A stretch of 64,000 nt of DNA from JBALVT01 sp965262875 (GTDB lineage: Bacteria; Pseudomonadota; Gammaproteobacteria; Pseudomonadales; Halieaceae): contig OZ253569.1 of assembly GCA_965262875.1 (NCBI GenBank), positions 3,596,001 through 3,660,000 of the forward strand, given 5' to 3'. This document shows, piece by piece, positions 45,668 through 54,953 of the stretch. Each line of letters starts with the position of its first letter. Position 1 is the stretch's first letter. The notes under the pieces are model-generated. The model made no database searches. It was given only the letters and a program-made list of their open reading frames with translations, and had not been told where the DNA came from. Both the position numbers and the translations under genes were made by a program.

Positions 45668-46669
45668 CTACAATCCCTTGCGGTAGGTATAGGGCGTTAC
45701 CCCGGTCCAGACCTTAAATGCACGTATGAAAGCACTGGATTCTGAAAAACCGGCTCTGTGGGCGATCTCCTCGATACCAAGACCCTGCTTGCCCAGTAAA
45801 TGCAGAGCGGTATCTCGACGCAGTTGGTTCTTGATTTCCTTGAAGGTAGTTCCCTCAGCTGACAGCCTGCGGCGCAGAGTCTGGGGATGTATGCCCAATT
45901 GTTCGCCGACATCGTTTAACTCCGGCATGTTGGTAAGCTGTCGGCGTGCCAGTTCTCGAACCTGGGATGTCCAACTGCTGCGGTCGTAATCCTGGGTAAG
46001 CATGTGTAGAACAGGGTGGCGCAGAAAGTGGCGCATTGATTGCTCGTTCTGCACAACGCGTTTTTCCAGTAGCGTGGGCGAAAACACGATAGCCGAACTC
46101 TCAGATTCAAAACTCAGTGGGCTCGCCAAAAACATATGCCGGTAATCTGCAGTGGTCGCCATAGGTACATAGTTTAGTTCAACCTCCTGCAGGGGAAGGT
46201 GTTCCTGTACCAACCAACTGGCAAATCGATGGGCGAAGAAAAGAGTCATTTCATGAAGATACCTGTCATCGCTAGACAAGGGATCAATTTCAACCAGGCG
46301 AATTCGGGCTTTTTCTTCGCCAATATCCAGGAAGGGATGCACACCAAATTCAAATAATTGATAGAACCGGCAGTAGCGGTTCATCGCCTGCCCCAGGGTT
46401 TCACTGCTGATCACGGCCTGGCACATCATCGACCAGCTGCCAATGGGCATTCGTCTGGAGGCATAGCCCAGGCCCTCGTCATTCATTGCCTGCATGGTAT
46501 TGACCTGCAGATCCGCAAATCTTTCAATAGATATCCGCGCGGAGTCTTCCAGCATCAAACGAGGGGAAATACGGTTCTTGCGGAGTAAGCTGATGGGCTC
46601 CAAACCCTGTGCGACCGCGTGTTTCAGAACAGCCCGGGCAAAATGGACGGATATGGAATAGTCTCGCAC
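45668..46669 (-). CDS. AraC-family regulator with arabinose-binding-like N-terminal domain
   Basis: The 333-residue protein has a sensory N-terminal domain (LEPISLLRKNRI, GLGYASRRMPIGSWSMMCQ) and a C-terminal double HTH: NDVGEQLGIHPQTLRRRLSA and LGIEEIAHRAGFSESSAFIRAFKVWTG. It ends MTPYTYRKGL-like. This subfamily often controls adjacent acyl-CoA or TonB-receptor genes in marine Gammaproteobacteria. It sits four bases before the DUF748 remnant and eight bases after a GGDEF gene on the same strand. Confidence 0.9.
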   Translation of the reverse strand: MRDYSISVHFARAVLKHAVAQGLEPISLLRKNRISPRLMLEDSARISIERFADLQVNTMQAMNDEGLGYASRRMPIGSWSMMCQAVISSETLGQAMNRYCRFYQLFEFGVHPFLDIGEEKARIRLVEIDPLSSDDRYLHEMTLFFAHRFASWLVQEHLPLQEVELNYVPMATTADYRHMFLASPLSFESESSAIVFSPTLLEKRVVQNEQSMRHFLRHPVLHMLTQDYDRSSWTSQVRELARRQLTNMPELNDVGEQLGIHPQTLRRRLSAEGTTFKEIKNQLRRDTALHLLGKQGLGIEEIAHRAGFSESSAFIRAFKVWTGVTPYTYRKGL

Positions 46670-46676
46670 ACTCAGC

Positions 46677-47861
46677 CTATATTGGAGCTTGGTCGGTGGT
46701 CAGATGAATCGGGTCTCGATCGATGGATGCGACTTGATTGCTGCCTCCCTGTCTGGCGAGATTCATGGCCTGGTTCGCGGCCTGGGAAAGTTCATCCAGG
46801 TCTACATCGCCTTTGGATGCGGTCACACCGACACTGGCGGTGACTGTAATGCGTTGCTCGTGCACGAGTAACGGTCGCTCACCAATAGCTAGACGAATGC
46901 GGTCTGCCAGTATCTTGGCGTGCTTGAGTTCGGTTTCCGGCAATACCAACATAAATCTCTTACCTGCCACACGGGCGACAACGTCTGTTCCGCGCGACAT
47001 TTTTCGCAGTAGCTCCGCGATTGTTCGAATCACATGGTCGCCTGTTTCGACGCCAAAACTGTTGTTGATCTGATCAAAATGATCTATATCGACCATAATA
47101 GCCGATGTGGGCAGGTTGCGCCTTTGCGCGGCGGCCAAGCTGAGCTGCAGGGCCTCGTCCATTCCCCGGCGATTAAATACCTTGCTTAAAGGGTCATGAG
47201 TGGACAGCCTTGCCAGGTGGCTCTGGTACTCAATGAGCACGCTGGCTAAAAATCCAATGGCCACCAGCACATAGGCAACGCTGTAACCGCCAAAGGCCAG
47301 GGCCTGAGCAACCACCTCTTTTTCTGCCACTTTTTCTGCCACTAACTGGTAGTACAGAACCAGCGGCGTGCTGGCGCACATTATAAGCGCCGCAAAGCTG
47401 ATGATCCCATCCCCAATATTTTTGAATGTGACGCAGCGCCAGGCACACATTATGCCGGCGGCTATAAAGAATATGGCTGTGGCGGAGACTTGAACGACAA
47501 ACATTTGCGATTTGGGGAGCACCAGGGAACACAGACTAGCCATCAGGCATGCTACGCCCAGTGACAATCTCCCACGGCTTATTTGGGCGCGCCTGCCAGC
47601 GGCAAGGAACAAAATGTAGCTGCTTATAATGACCGCAACTGAGGGCACATCTACTGTCATTATATTGTCGGAAACCTGCTGTAGCGTAAACGCGATCCAG
47701 CCCAGCAGAGCCGACATAAAATACACCGTGAACATTCCCAGACCAGCCGGTGGATTACTCGAATCCCCCAAAATGTAAATAACAAGCATCTGCGCGAAAG
47801 TGATGATCAATATCATGCTGAAGTGCATATAAACCCAGCTTTGGGGGAGTAACTCTTCCAT
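46677..47861 (-). CDS. Membrane GGDEF-domain protein with degenerate signature
   Basis: The 394-residue protein has about six to seven N-terminal membrane helices (residues 10-210) and a GGDEF domain from about 225 (THDPLSKVFNRRGMDEAL, MVDIDHFDQINNSFG). The signature loop, normally GGDEF, reads AGKRF near 299-303, so the catalytic acid residues are lost. No RxxD inhibitory motif is clear. It probably cannot make cyclic di-GMP, and could instead bind nucleotide or a partner. It is the first gene before the AraC regulator. Confidence 0.85.
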   Translation of the reverse strand: MEELLPQSWVYMHFSMILIITFAQMLVIYILGDSSNPPAGLGMFTVYFMSALLGWIAFTLQQVSDNIMTVDVPSVAVIISSYILFLAAGRRAQISRGRLSLGVACLMASLCSLVLPKSQMFVVQVSATAIFFIAAGIMCAWRCVTFKNIGDGIISFAALIMCASTPLVLYYQLVAEKVAEKEVVAQALAFGGYSVAYVLVAIGFLASVLIEYQSHLARLSTHDPLSKVFNRRGMDEALQLSLAAAQRRNLPTSAIMVDIDHFDQINNSFGVETGDHVIRTIAELLRKMSRGTDVVARVAGKRFMLVLPETELKHAKILADRIRLAIGERPLLVHEQRITVTASVGVTASKGDVDLDELSQAANQAMNLARQGGSNQVASIDRDPIHLTTDQAPI

Positions 47862-47996
47862 AGGTTCCTGTCTATATCCGCCTGTAGGGTATGGTCAATT
47901 TATTTGTCCGGTCGGGTCATTGTTGGGCTGGCATGTGCTCACCATACTGTTTGCCGCGAATACGAACCCTATTCGATCCCAACGTCAGGAGCCCCC

Positions 47997-49173
47997 ATGC
48001 TAGAAAGACAATTCACCGAAGAACAACATATGTTTCGGGATGCCTATCGCAAATTCCTGGCCACAGAGATTGTGCCACATATGGAAGCTTGGCGTGAGGC
48101 CGGAATAGTGGACCGTGAAGCATTCCGAAAAGCCGGAGATCAGGGGTTTCTGATGACCTGGCCCGACGAGAAATACGGCGGCCTGGGTGACTCCGATTTT
48201 CGTTTTGAACAAATTATCATCGAAGAGACCTCCTATGCCCGTGCCGGCGATTGGTACAATTCTCTGCACAGCCGCCTTGTGGGGCCATACTTTTCGAGAT
48301 TTGGTAGCGATGAGCAGCAGGAGCGTTTTTTACCCAAGTGTGTCACCGGGGAAACCATTCTCGCCATAGCCATGACCGAGCCCGATGCGGGCAGTGGATC
48401 TGGCCGGAATGCGTTCCAGCGCAGTCGAGCAGGATGACCACTGGGTGTTAAATGGCTCAAAAACGTATATCTCCAATGATATTAACGCAGATGTGGTGAT
48501 TGTCGCGGCGAAAACCGATCCGGATAACAATCCCCACCATATGACCCTGTTCATAGTCGAGCGCGGAATGGAGGGCTTCGAGCGCGGTTGTAACCTCAAG
48601 AAGATGGGGTTGAAGGCACAGGACACTTCGGAGCTGTTTTTCAGCAATGTAAAAGTCCCTAAAGAAAATGTTTTGGGCGAACCCGGTCAGGGTTTTATCT
48701 ACCTGATGAAGGGCTTGGCTGAGGAGCGATTGATTGGCGCATCCGGTTATTTATCGGCTGCCCAGGTTTCCTGGGATCTCACCGCTGACCATGTAAAAGA
48801 GCGCAAGGCTTTTGGTAAACCCATAGCGGCATTCCAGAATACTCAATTCAAAATGGCCGAAATGCGGACTCGTCTGGATATTTTACAGGTGTATGTCGAT
48901 CAGTGCGTAAAGGCTTTTAGCGAGGGGGCTCTAACCGCGGTCGACGCCGCCAAGGCTAAGCTGGTCACCAGCGAAATTCAGGTGGAAATGGCGGACCTGG
49001 GTGTACAATTGCACGGTGGCGCTGGCTATATGGACGAATACCCCATCAGCCGGCAATACACCGACGCCAAAATATCAACCATTTATGCAGGCAGCTCTGA
49101 GGTGATGAAAATCATTATTAGCCGAGACTGTTTGTCTGATGATTACACCCCGTTCAACACACGAAATTTCTAA
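47997..49173 (+). pseudogene. Acyl-CoA dehydrogenase with one-base frameshift
   Basis: ATG 47997 (AGGAG upstream) begins LERQFTEEQHMFRDAYRKF. The frame holds to IAMTEPDAGS near 48393, where an extra G (AGTGGATCTGG instead of AGTGATCTGG) shifts it. The next frame gives DLAGMRSSAVEQDDHWVLNG and runs to the end with QLHGGAGYMDE and YAGSSEVMKIIISRD. Without the G the gene would code a normal protein of about 391 residues. The rest of the gene is intact, so the lesion is young or a base-call error. Confidence 0.85.
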
Positions 49174-49188
49174 TTCAATCCTAACTAG

Positions 49189-50526
49189 TGCCTATCCATA
49201 AATGGATGTTTTTCTAAAAAACCATCCCGTTTTAGTCTTTACGTTCCGGCCCACAATGCTACCGGCTTTTAGCGGCCATAAAATGACGAGAATCATTGCT
49301 TAAAGGTCCATTATCCTGAATTCGGATCGCAGAAATACGCTGTACTACCCATAAGCCTACAAATATTTCCTATCCTGGGCCAGCTTCGACTGGTGAAAAT
49401 CCAGCGCCGGCATGAACAAGCTGGAGTCCGCCGGGTTCCCTTTTTCAATGCACAGGTACGTGATGAATCCGCTTCTCTCACTGCTCAGATTTATCTTATG
49501 GCCATATTGAACGTCACGAAATCCTTTGACGATAATATCGGTGTGTGACTCGAATAAGCTCACGATTTTTTTTGAGGAATGGACGCTCTGCCCCTGGATG
49601 ACGCGGCGCTCTGTTTGATTGATGACCCTCAGTGCTAAATCCCTGTACTGCTCTACCTGACTTACCCATTGCTTCTTTTTATCAGAGTCACAGGCACCCA
49701 CTTCTACGGCTTCCAACCCCCGCTTAACTTGCTTCAGGACAATTCCTGGAATCTGCAACAACTTTGGATAAAGTGTTTTTTTTCCAGCTTTTTTCGCATT
49801 AAAAATCTGAAATGCCAGCGACTTCGAGGCTTTGCGCTGGTCCGTAAAGCGAATTTTTACCCCTGTGATATTTTTGCTTTTCATCAACAGGCGGCTGAGC
49901 ACTCGAACACCATCATTCAGGAGTTGACTGTCACTGGGTGGCGCAATATTACTGGCGACAACCGTGCTATCGATGCGTAATTTTTCCATTGATAGTATGC
50001 CTGCTTTAAGCCAACTGACACAGAGGGTCTCCTGCACTTTTTCCAGCGTTTCTGGCCTGATACTCCGTATCGTTGACTGTAGCCCAGATCGACTGGGCAT
50101 TGTTGTGGCAGACAGCCGGGCAAACGTACGGCAGGTCATCGAGTCTGACAAATGAAACGCCAATTGCTCGTAGCTGACGCGCAACTGCTGCTTCAGGAGC
50201 AAGCATCGAAAAACATTTTCAACGGTTAAACCTGTTCGACCTACCCTGGCTACTGACGCATCAATGAGATCATCGGCGACCAACAGTAGTACTTCTGGAT
50301 GTTGATCCAGTCGATTTGATAACGCCCGAAGCTGAGTTCCAAATTCGTGTTTTGAGTAGTTTTCAAATATACTTGCCTGAGCAATGCGGGTCTCTCGCAT
50401 GCGGAATCCTCTTGGTTTTTTTGTTTTTTGTTCGCACCTTGAACTTAACAAATTCAAGAGGATTTTTTAATGCCTTGCGAAAATATTTCCTTAAATATCA
50501 ATGGATTGAAAGTTTATGGATAGGCA
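49189..50526 (-). mobile_element. ISNCY-like insertion sequence, copy 2 (internally shortened)
   Basis: The 1,338-bp element has perfect 14-bp inverted ends (TGCCTATCCATAAA and its complement) and an 8-bp direct repeat CTAACTAG on both flanks (49181-49188, 50527-50534). It carries a transposase gene that stops early; the 167 bases between that stop and the left end show no recognisable coding. Copy 1 is at the left window edge. It sits between an acyl-CoA dehydrogenase remnant and the SDR operon, only 22 bases before the SDR start. Confidence 0.88.
49357..50400 (-). CDS. ISNCY-like transposase, C-terminally truncated
   Basis: The 347-residue protein starts MRETRIAQASIFENYSKHEF at ATG 50400 and holds the first acidic block RIDSTVVASNIAPPSDS. 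The region after EKGNPADSSLFMPALDFH ends within about ten residues, before the usual second half of the catalytic core with its ADGGY-type motif. The element is therefore probably not self-mobile and would need another copy. It aligns without indels to copy 1 over the shared part. Confidence 0.8.
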   Translation of the reverse strand: MRETRIAQASIFENYSKHEFGTQLRALSNRLDQHPEVLLLVADDLIDASVARVGRTGLTVENVFRCLLLKQQLRVSYEQLAFHLSDSMTCRTFARLSATTMPSRSGLQSTIRSIRPETLEKVQETLCVSWLKAGILSMEKLRIDSTVVASNIAPPSDSQLLNDGVRVLSRLLMKSKNITGVKIRFTDQRKASKSLAFQIFNAKKAGKKTLYPKLLQIPGIVLKQVKRGLEAVEVGACDSDKKKQWVSQVEQYRDLALRVINQTERRVIQGQSVHSSKKIVSLFESHTDIIVKGFRDVQYGHKINLSSERSGFITYLCIEKGNPADSSLFMPALDFHQSKLAQDRKYL

Positions 50527-50555
50527 CTAACTAGTTCTTTTACAGGAGATACATC

Positions 50556-51347
50556 ATGGATTTAAACGATAAAGTAGCAGTAGTCACCGGCGGTGCATCG
50601 GGTCTGGGGCGAGCAGCCGTTAGACGCTTCGTAGACAACGGCGCCAAAATTGCCATTTTCGATATGAACGAAGAAAAAGGCAATGCACTGGCGGCAGAGC
50701 TGGGTGACAAGGTGATCTTTTGCAAGGTTAATGTCACCGACGAAGAATCTGTCGCGGCCGGTATAGCTGCTACGATGGCGGCCTTTGGTGCCATCCACGT
50801 CAACTGTAACTTCGCTGGTATTGGTAACGCCAAACGCACTATGGGTAAGAATGGCCCTTTCCCACTTGCGGATTTCAATCTCGTCCTGCAAGTGAATCTG
50901 GTCGGTACCTTTAACGTGTTGCGTCTTTGTGCAGAACAAATGTCGGCCAATGAGCCCTTCAATGCAGATGGCGGCCGCGGCGTTATTATCAATACCGCTT
51001 CGGTAGCGGCTTATGAAGGACAGATCGGACAGGCGGCTTACTCAGCTTCTAAAGGCGGTGTTGTTGGTATGACACTACCCATTGCACGAGATTTGGCAGT
51101 GCTGGGAATACGCGTGAACACAATTGTTCCGGGCCTGATTGCCACGCCGTTGATGATGGGTGGTGCGGAAGAAATGTCCCCCGAAATTGCCGAGTTTCTG
51201 CAGCCACTGGCCAGCCAGGTACTGTATCCCAAGCGTTTGGGTAACTCCGATGAGATTGCTCATTTGGCCCAGTGCATCGTAGAAAATGACTATATCAATG
51301 GCGAGTGCATTCGCATGGACGGCGGAATCCGCATGCAACCTAAGTAA
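50556..51347 (+). CDS. Short-chain dehydrogenase, 3-hydroxyacyl-CoA dehydrogenase type II-like
   Basis: The 263-residue SDR has the NAD motif TGGASGLGRAAVRRF, the Asp after beta-2 favouring NAD (AIFDMNEEKG), catalytic Ser in NTASVAAYEG and YSASK, and MDGGIRM at the end. It resembles HSD10-type 3-hydroxyacyl-CoA dehydrogenases involved in branched-chain and steroid side-chain oxidation. It opens a plus-strand cluster with a racemase-like, a crotonase and a carboxylase gene. ACAGGAGAT precedes the ATG. An IS lies directly upstream and may affect its promoter. Confidence 0.88.
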   Translation: MDLNDKVAVVTGGASGLGRAAVRRFVDNGAKIAIFDMNEEKGNALAAELGDKVIFCKVNVTDEESVAAGIAATMAAFGAIHVNCNFAGIGNAKRTMGKNGPFPLADFNLVLQVNLVGTFNVLRLCAEQMSANEPFNADGGRGVIINTASVAAYEGQIGQAAYSASKGGVVGMTLPIARDLAVLGIRVNTIVPGLIATPLMMGGAEEMSPEIAEFLQPLASQVLYPKRLGNSDEIAHLAQCIVENDYINGECIRMDGGIRMQPK

Positions 51348-51387
51348 GCTGCATTTTTCCCCTACAATCACATAATAAGGAGCGCCC

Positions 51388-52521
51388 ATGGGTCCGCTTA
51401 ACGGCTATACGGTAATTGAACTGGCGGGCATTGGGCCCGCTCCAATGGGCGGCATGATGCTGGCCGACATGGGTGCCGATCTCATTCGGATCGAGCGTGT
51501 AGGTGGTGCTGACCCGCGGATTACAGAGAACGTGAGCGGCCGTGGGAAGAAGTCGGTGGTACTCAATCTTAAAGACCCCGATGGTGTCGAGACATTACTG
51601 CGCATGGTAGAAAATGCCGATGTGATCATCGATCCCTTCCGTCCCGGCGTCTGTGAAAAGTTGGGGATAGGCCCCGAGGTTTGTCTGGCACGCAACCCGA
51701 AGCTTATTTTTGCTCGAATGACAGGTTGGGGGCAGGAGGGGCCGCTGGCCAATGCCGCCGGACACGACATCAATTACATCTCGATCACCGGAGCGCTTTA
51801 TGCAACCGGTCGCGCGGGCGAGAGGCCTGTTCCGCCCTTGAATCTGGTGGGTGATATGGGTGGTGGCGGAATGCTGCTGGTGAACGGTGTGTTGGCAGCG
51901 CTGCTGGAAACCGCTAACTCGGGCAAAGGGCAGGTTATTGACGTTGCTATGGTTGATGGCGCGGCTCAGCTAATGTGGATGTTTCACGGTTTCGAAGCTA
52001 TAGGTGGCTGGGATGCCAGCAAACGCGGAGCGAATATGCTCGACGGTGCAGCTCATTTTTACGATACCTATGAGTGTGCCGATGGTGAGTACATCTCGCT
52101 GGGTTCTATCGAGCCTCAGTTTTATGCTTTGCTTAAAGAGTTGGCCGGTCTGGATGACGCGGATTTTGGCAACCAGGGCGACCAATCACTTTGGTCGGCA
52201 ATGAAAGAAAAACTGACCGTCGTCATGAAACAAAAAACACAGGCCCAGTGGTGCGAAATTATGGAGGGCACCGATGTTTGTTTCGCACCGGTGTTGTCTT
52301 TTGTCGACGCACCCAAGCATCCGGCCAATGTGGCGCGCAACACGTATATAGACATTGATGGTCTAATTCAGCCAGCACCGGCGCCGCGATTTAGCCGCAC
52401 TCCTTCCCATGTAGAGCATGGTACTCACGCCGCCGGGGCGGACACCGACGAGGTCTTGTCAGCGATGGGTTTTGCCGAGCAGGAAATTACCCGCATGCGC
52501 GAACTCGGCGCGATTGCATAA
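51388..52521 (+). CDS. Alpha-methylacyl-CoA racemase-like (CaiB/BaiF, class III CoA transferase fold)
   Basis: The 377-residue protein starts PLNGYTVIELAGIGPAPMGG. His in AGHDINYISITG (about 126) and Asp in NLVGDMGGGGML (about 155) match the catalytic pair of alpha-methylacyl-CoA racemase, rather than the CoA-transferase Asp alone. Such enzymes epimerise 2-methylacyl-CoA during degradation of branched lipids, isoprenoids or sterol side chains. It is 40 bases after the SDR and 27 bases before the crotonase. Confidence 0.85.
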   Translation: MGPLNGYTVIELAGIGPAPMGGMMLADMGADLIRIERVGGADPRITENVSGRGKKSVVLNLKDPDGVETLLRMVENADVIIDPFRPGVCEKLGIGPEVCLARNPKLIFARMTGWGQEGPLANAAGHDINYISITGALYATGRAGERPVPPLNLVGDMGGGGMLLVNGVLAALLETANSGKGQVIDVAMVDGAAQLMWMFHGFEAIGGWDASKRGANMLDGAAHFYDTYECADGEYISLGSIEPQFYALLKELAGLDDADFGNQGDQSLWSAMKEKLTVVMKQKTQAQWCEIMEGTDVCFAPVLSFVDAPKHPANVARNTYIDIDGLIQPAPAPRFSRTPSHVEHGTHAAGADTDEVLSAMGFAEQEITRMRELGAIA

Positions 52522-52548
52522 GCCACTGGAACTACAAGGGACAAAAAC

Positions 52549-53331
52549 ATGAGCGAATATGAGAATGTGGTAGTCGAGAGACACGGTCAGGTGGCAGTGG
52601 TTTCTCTGAATCGCCCGGACAGTCTCAATGCGTTTAATTCCGCAATGCTCAGAGATTTGCTGCCGGCAATCGCGCAAGTAAACGATGACGACACCATTCG
52701 CGTAGCTATTCTTACCGGGATGGGACGGGCATTTAGTGCCGGTGCGGATCTCACTGAAGATATGGGTCCGGGGTTCAAGGTTGAGGACCAATTGAACGGC
52801 CAGTACAAGCCCATTCTTATGTCACTGACGAACGCACCTCAGCCCTGGATTAGTGCAGTGAACGGCCCAGCAGCCGGTATCGGCAGTGCGTTTGCTATGG
52901 TATGTGATTTGTCGGTAATGGCCGAGGATGCATATCTCTATCAGGCGTTTACAGCCATTGGTCTGGTCCCGGATGGCGGTGCTACCTGGCATTTAGTTCA
53001 TACCCTGGGTCGTAAACGAGCCTATGAGTTGATCGCTTCGGGCGAGAAACTTAGGGCGCAGAAGTGCCTCGATCTGGGTTTGTGTAATCGAGTTGTCGCA
53101 GCTGAAACCTTATTAGAGTCGGCTTTAGAGTGGGCGCAGGAGCTCACAGCCAAAGCGCCTCTATCATTGCGCTATGCCAAACATGCTTTGAATTCCGCCA
53201 TGGAGGAGTCTCTGGCAGATACCATTAGCAGTGAAGCCAAACTGCAGCATCTGTGTATTACCTCCCAGGACGCTCGCGAGGGGGTCGTCGCTTTCACCGA
53301 GAAGCGGGCACCGCAATGGAAGGGCGTTTAA
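52549..53331 (+). CDS. Enoyl-CoA hydratase/isomerase (crotonase family)
   Basis: The 260-residue crotonase has the oxyanion block GRAFSAGADLTED and NGPAAGIGSAFAMVCDL. The usual first Glu position falls in YQAFTAIGLVPDGGATWHL, with no Glu, as in PaaG-like and isomerase members. It may thus be an isomerase or use another residue. It ends EKRAPQWKGV. It is the third gene of the plus-strand cluster. Confidence 0.85.
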   Translation: MSEYENVVVERHGQVAVVSLNRPDSLNAFNSAMLRDLLPAIAQVNDDDTIRVAILTGMGRAFSAGADLTEDMGPGFKVEDQLNGQYKPILMSLTNAPQPWISAVNGPAAGIGSAFAMVCDLSVMAEDAYLYQAFTAIGLVPDGGATWHLVHTLGRKRAYELIASGEKLRAQKCLDLGLCNRVVAAETLLESALEWAQELTAKAPLSLRYAKHALNSAMEESLADTISSEAKLQHLCITSQDAREGVVAFTEKRAPQWKGV

Positions 53332-53416
53332 AATAGCGGGGCGCTCAATTCAAATGCCAATGACCGCGTCGCTATAGCTGAGTTATAGTATCGCTCCCTT
53401 TGTTTGAGGAGTTGCA

Positions 53417-54946
53417 ATGAGCGGTGATATTAGGCCGGAATTGGCCGGGTTGCGCGAGCGACTGGACCGAACCCTGGACGAACACAGAAGTGAGGCTCGC
53501 CAGAAGCGCCATCTAAAAGGCTATCGGACTGCGCGGGAAAATCTCGAAGACCTCGTAGACGCTGACTCCTTTTTGGAATACGGCCAGCTTGCTGTCGCAG
53601 CGCAGCGCAATCGTCGAGGTTACGAAGACCTTCAGACCAACACGGCCGCCGATGGAATTATTGTGGGCCTGTGTACCATTAACGCCGATATCGTTGCCCC
53701 AGGGGCTGCCCGCTCAGCAGTAGTGGTCAATGATTACACGGTACTGGCAGGTACTCAGGGGTTTTTCCATCACCAGAAACTGGATCGAATCTGTGAACTG
53801 GCCGAGCGGCACAATCTTCCCATCGTGATGTATACCGAAGGTGGCGGTGGACGTCCTGGCGACACCGATGTCACTACTCAAATTGCCGGATTAAACATTA
53901 CTTCCTTCAGTTGTTGGGCCCGATTGAGCGGTGTGGTACCTCGCATCGCGGTAAACAATGGCTACTGTTTTGCCGGCAACGCTGCTCTTTTTGGCTGCGC
54001 TGACTTTACCATTGCTACGCGCAACTCTTGGATAGGAATGGCGGGCCCGGCAATGATCGAAGGCGGTGGGCTGGGCGTGTTCGCACCCACAGAAATCGGC
54101 CCTATCGATGTACAGGAGAAAAATGGGGTGGTGGACATCGTCGCCGACGACGAAGCCCATGCCACTGCACTTGCATCCAGGCTGCTCAGTTTTTTTCAGG
54201 GGCCGATTAAAAATTGGACCTGCGGTGAACAGGATATTTTGCGCGACATCGTGCCCGAAGATCGACGCTGGGCTTACCCCGTTCGAAAAGTCATTGAAAC
54301 CGTGGCGGACGACGATTCATTTTTGGAACTTAGGCGTATATACGGGCGCAGTATTATTACCGGCTTTATGCGCCTGGCTGGTCGACCTGTCGCGGTTATC
54401 GCCAATAACTGTCAGCAAATGGGAGGGGCGGTAGACTCTGAAGCGGCTGAAAAGGGTGCCAAGTTTCTGGACAGTTGTAACGCATTTGGCCTACCCGTGA
54501 TTTCCTTTACCGACACGCCAGGTTTTATGGTTGGACCCAACAACGAACGGGAAGCCGCAGTGCGTAGAATGTCCAACTTGTTTCTCGCCGGGGCGAAATT
54601 GACAGTCCCTGTGGTGGCAATATTTTTACGCAAGGGCTATGGCTTGGGTGCCATGGCGATGGTCGGTGGCAGTTTTGTCAGCCCTGTGTACAGCGCCTCA
54701 TGGCCTACTGGCGAATTTGGAGGGATGGGTTTGGAAGGTGCTGTGCAGCTCGGGTATAAGAAAGAACTTGAGGCGATAGAAGATGAGGATGAGCGTCGGA
54801 AATTGTTCGACAAACTCGTCCAGCGCGCCTACGACATCGGCAAGGCGACAGAGGCCGCGTCTCATCTTGAAATCGATGCGGTGATTGACCCTATAGATAC
54901 GCGCAAGGTTTTGCTGCAGGCACTGTCGGCGAGCTCGGTGCAGTAA
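53417..54946 (+). CDS. Acyl-CoA carboxylase beta subunit (carboxyltransferase)
   Basis: The 509-residue carboxyltransferase has two crotonase-like halves: an N-half with APGAARSAVVVNDYTVLAGT and MYTEGGGGRPGD, and a C-half with DTPGFMVGPNNEREA, GYGLGAMAMVGG and a C-terminal LRRL-like end. It moves CO2 from carboxybiotin to an acyl-CoA such as propionyl-, methylcrotonyl- or geranyl-CoA. No biotin carboxylase/BCCP gene is next to it, so its partner is elsewhere. It comes 85 bases after the crotonase and seven bases before an AraC regulator. Confidence 0.87.
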   Translation: MSGDIRPELAGLRERLDRTLDEHRSEARQKRHLKGYRTARENLEDLVDADSFLEYGQLAVAAQRNRRGYEDLQTNTAADGIIVGLCTINADIVAPGAARSAVVVNDYTVLAGTQGFFHHQKLDRICELAERHNLPIVMYTEGGGGRPGDTDVTTQIAGLNITSFSCWARLSGVVPRIAVNNGYCFAGNAALFGCADFTIATRNSWIGMAGPAMIEGGGLGVFAPTEIGPIDVQEKNGVVDIVADDEAHATALASRLLSFFQGPIKNWTCGEQDILRDIVPEDRRWAYPVRKVIETVADDDSFLELRRIYGRSIITGFMRLAGRPVAVIANNCQQMGGAVDSEAAEKGAKFLDSCNAFGLPVISFTDTPGFMVGPNNEREAAVRRMSNLFLAGAKLTVPVVAIFLRKGYGLGAMAMVGGSFVSPVYSASWPTGEFGGMGLEGAVQLGYKKELEAIEDEDERRKLFDKLVQRAYDIGKATEAASHLEIDAVIDPIDTRKVLLQALSASSVQ

Positions 54947-54953
54947 TAACCGA

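Noticed and set aside
48385..48437. Programmed frameshift joining the two acyl-CoA dehydrogenase frames
   Set aside because: No slippery heptamer, stimulatory structure or known family precedent was seen; an extra G explains the break.
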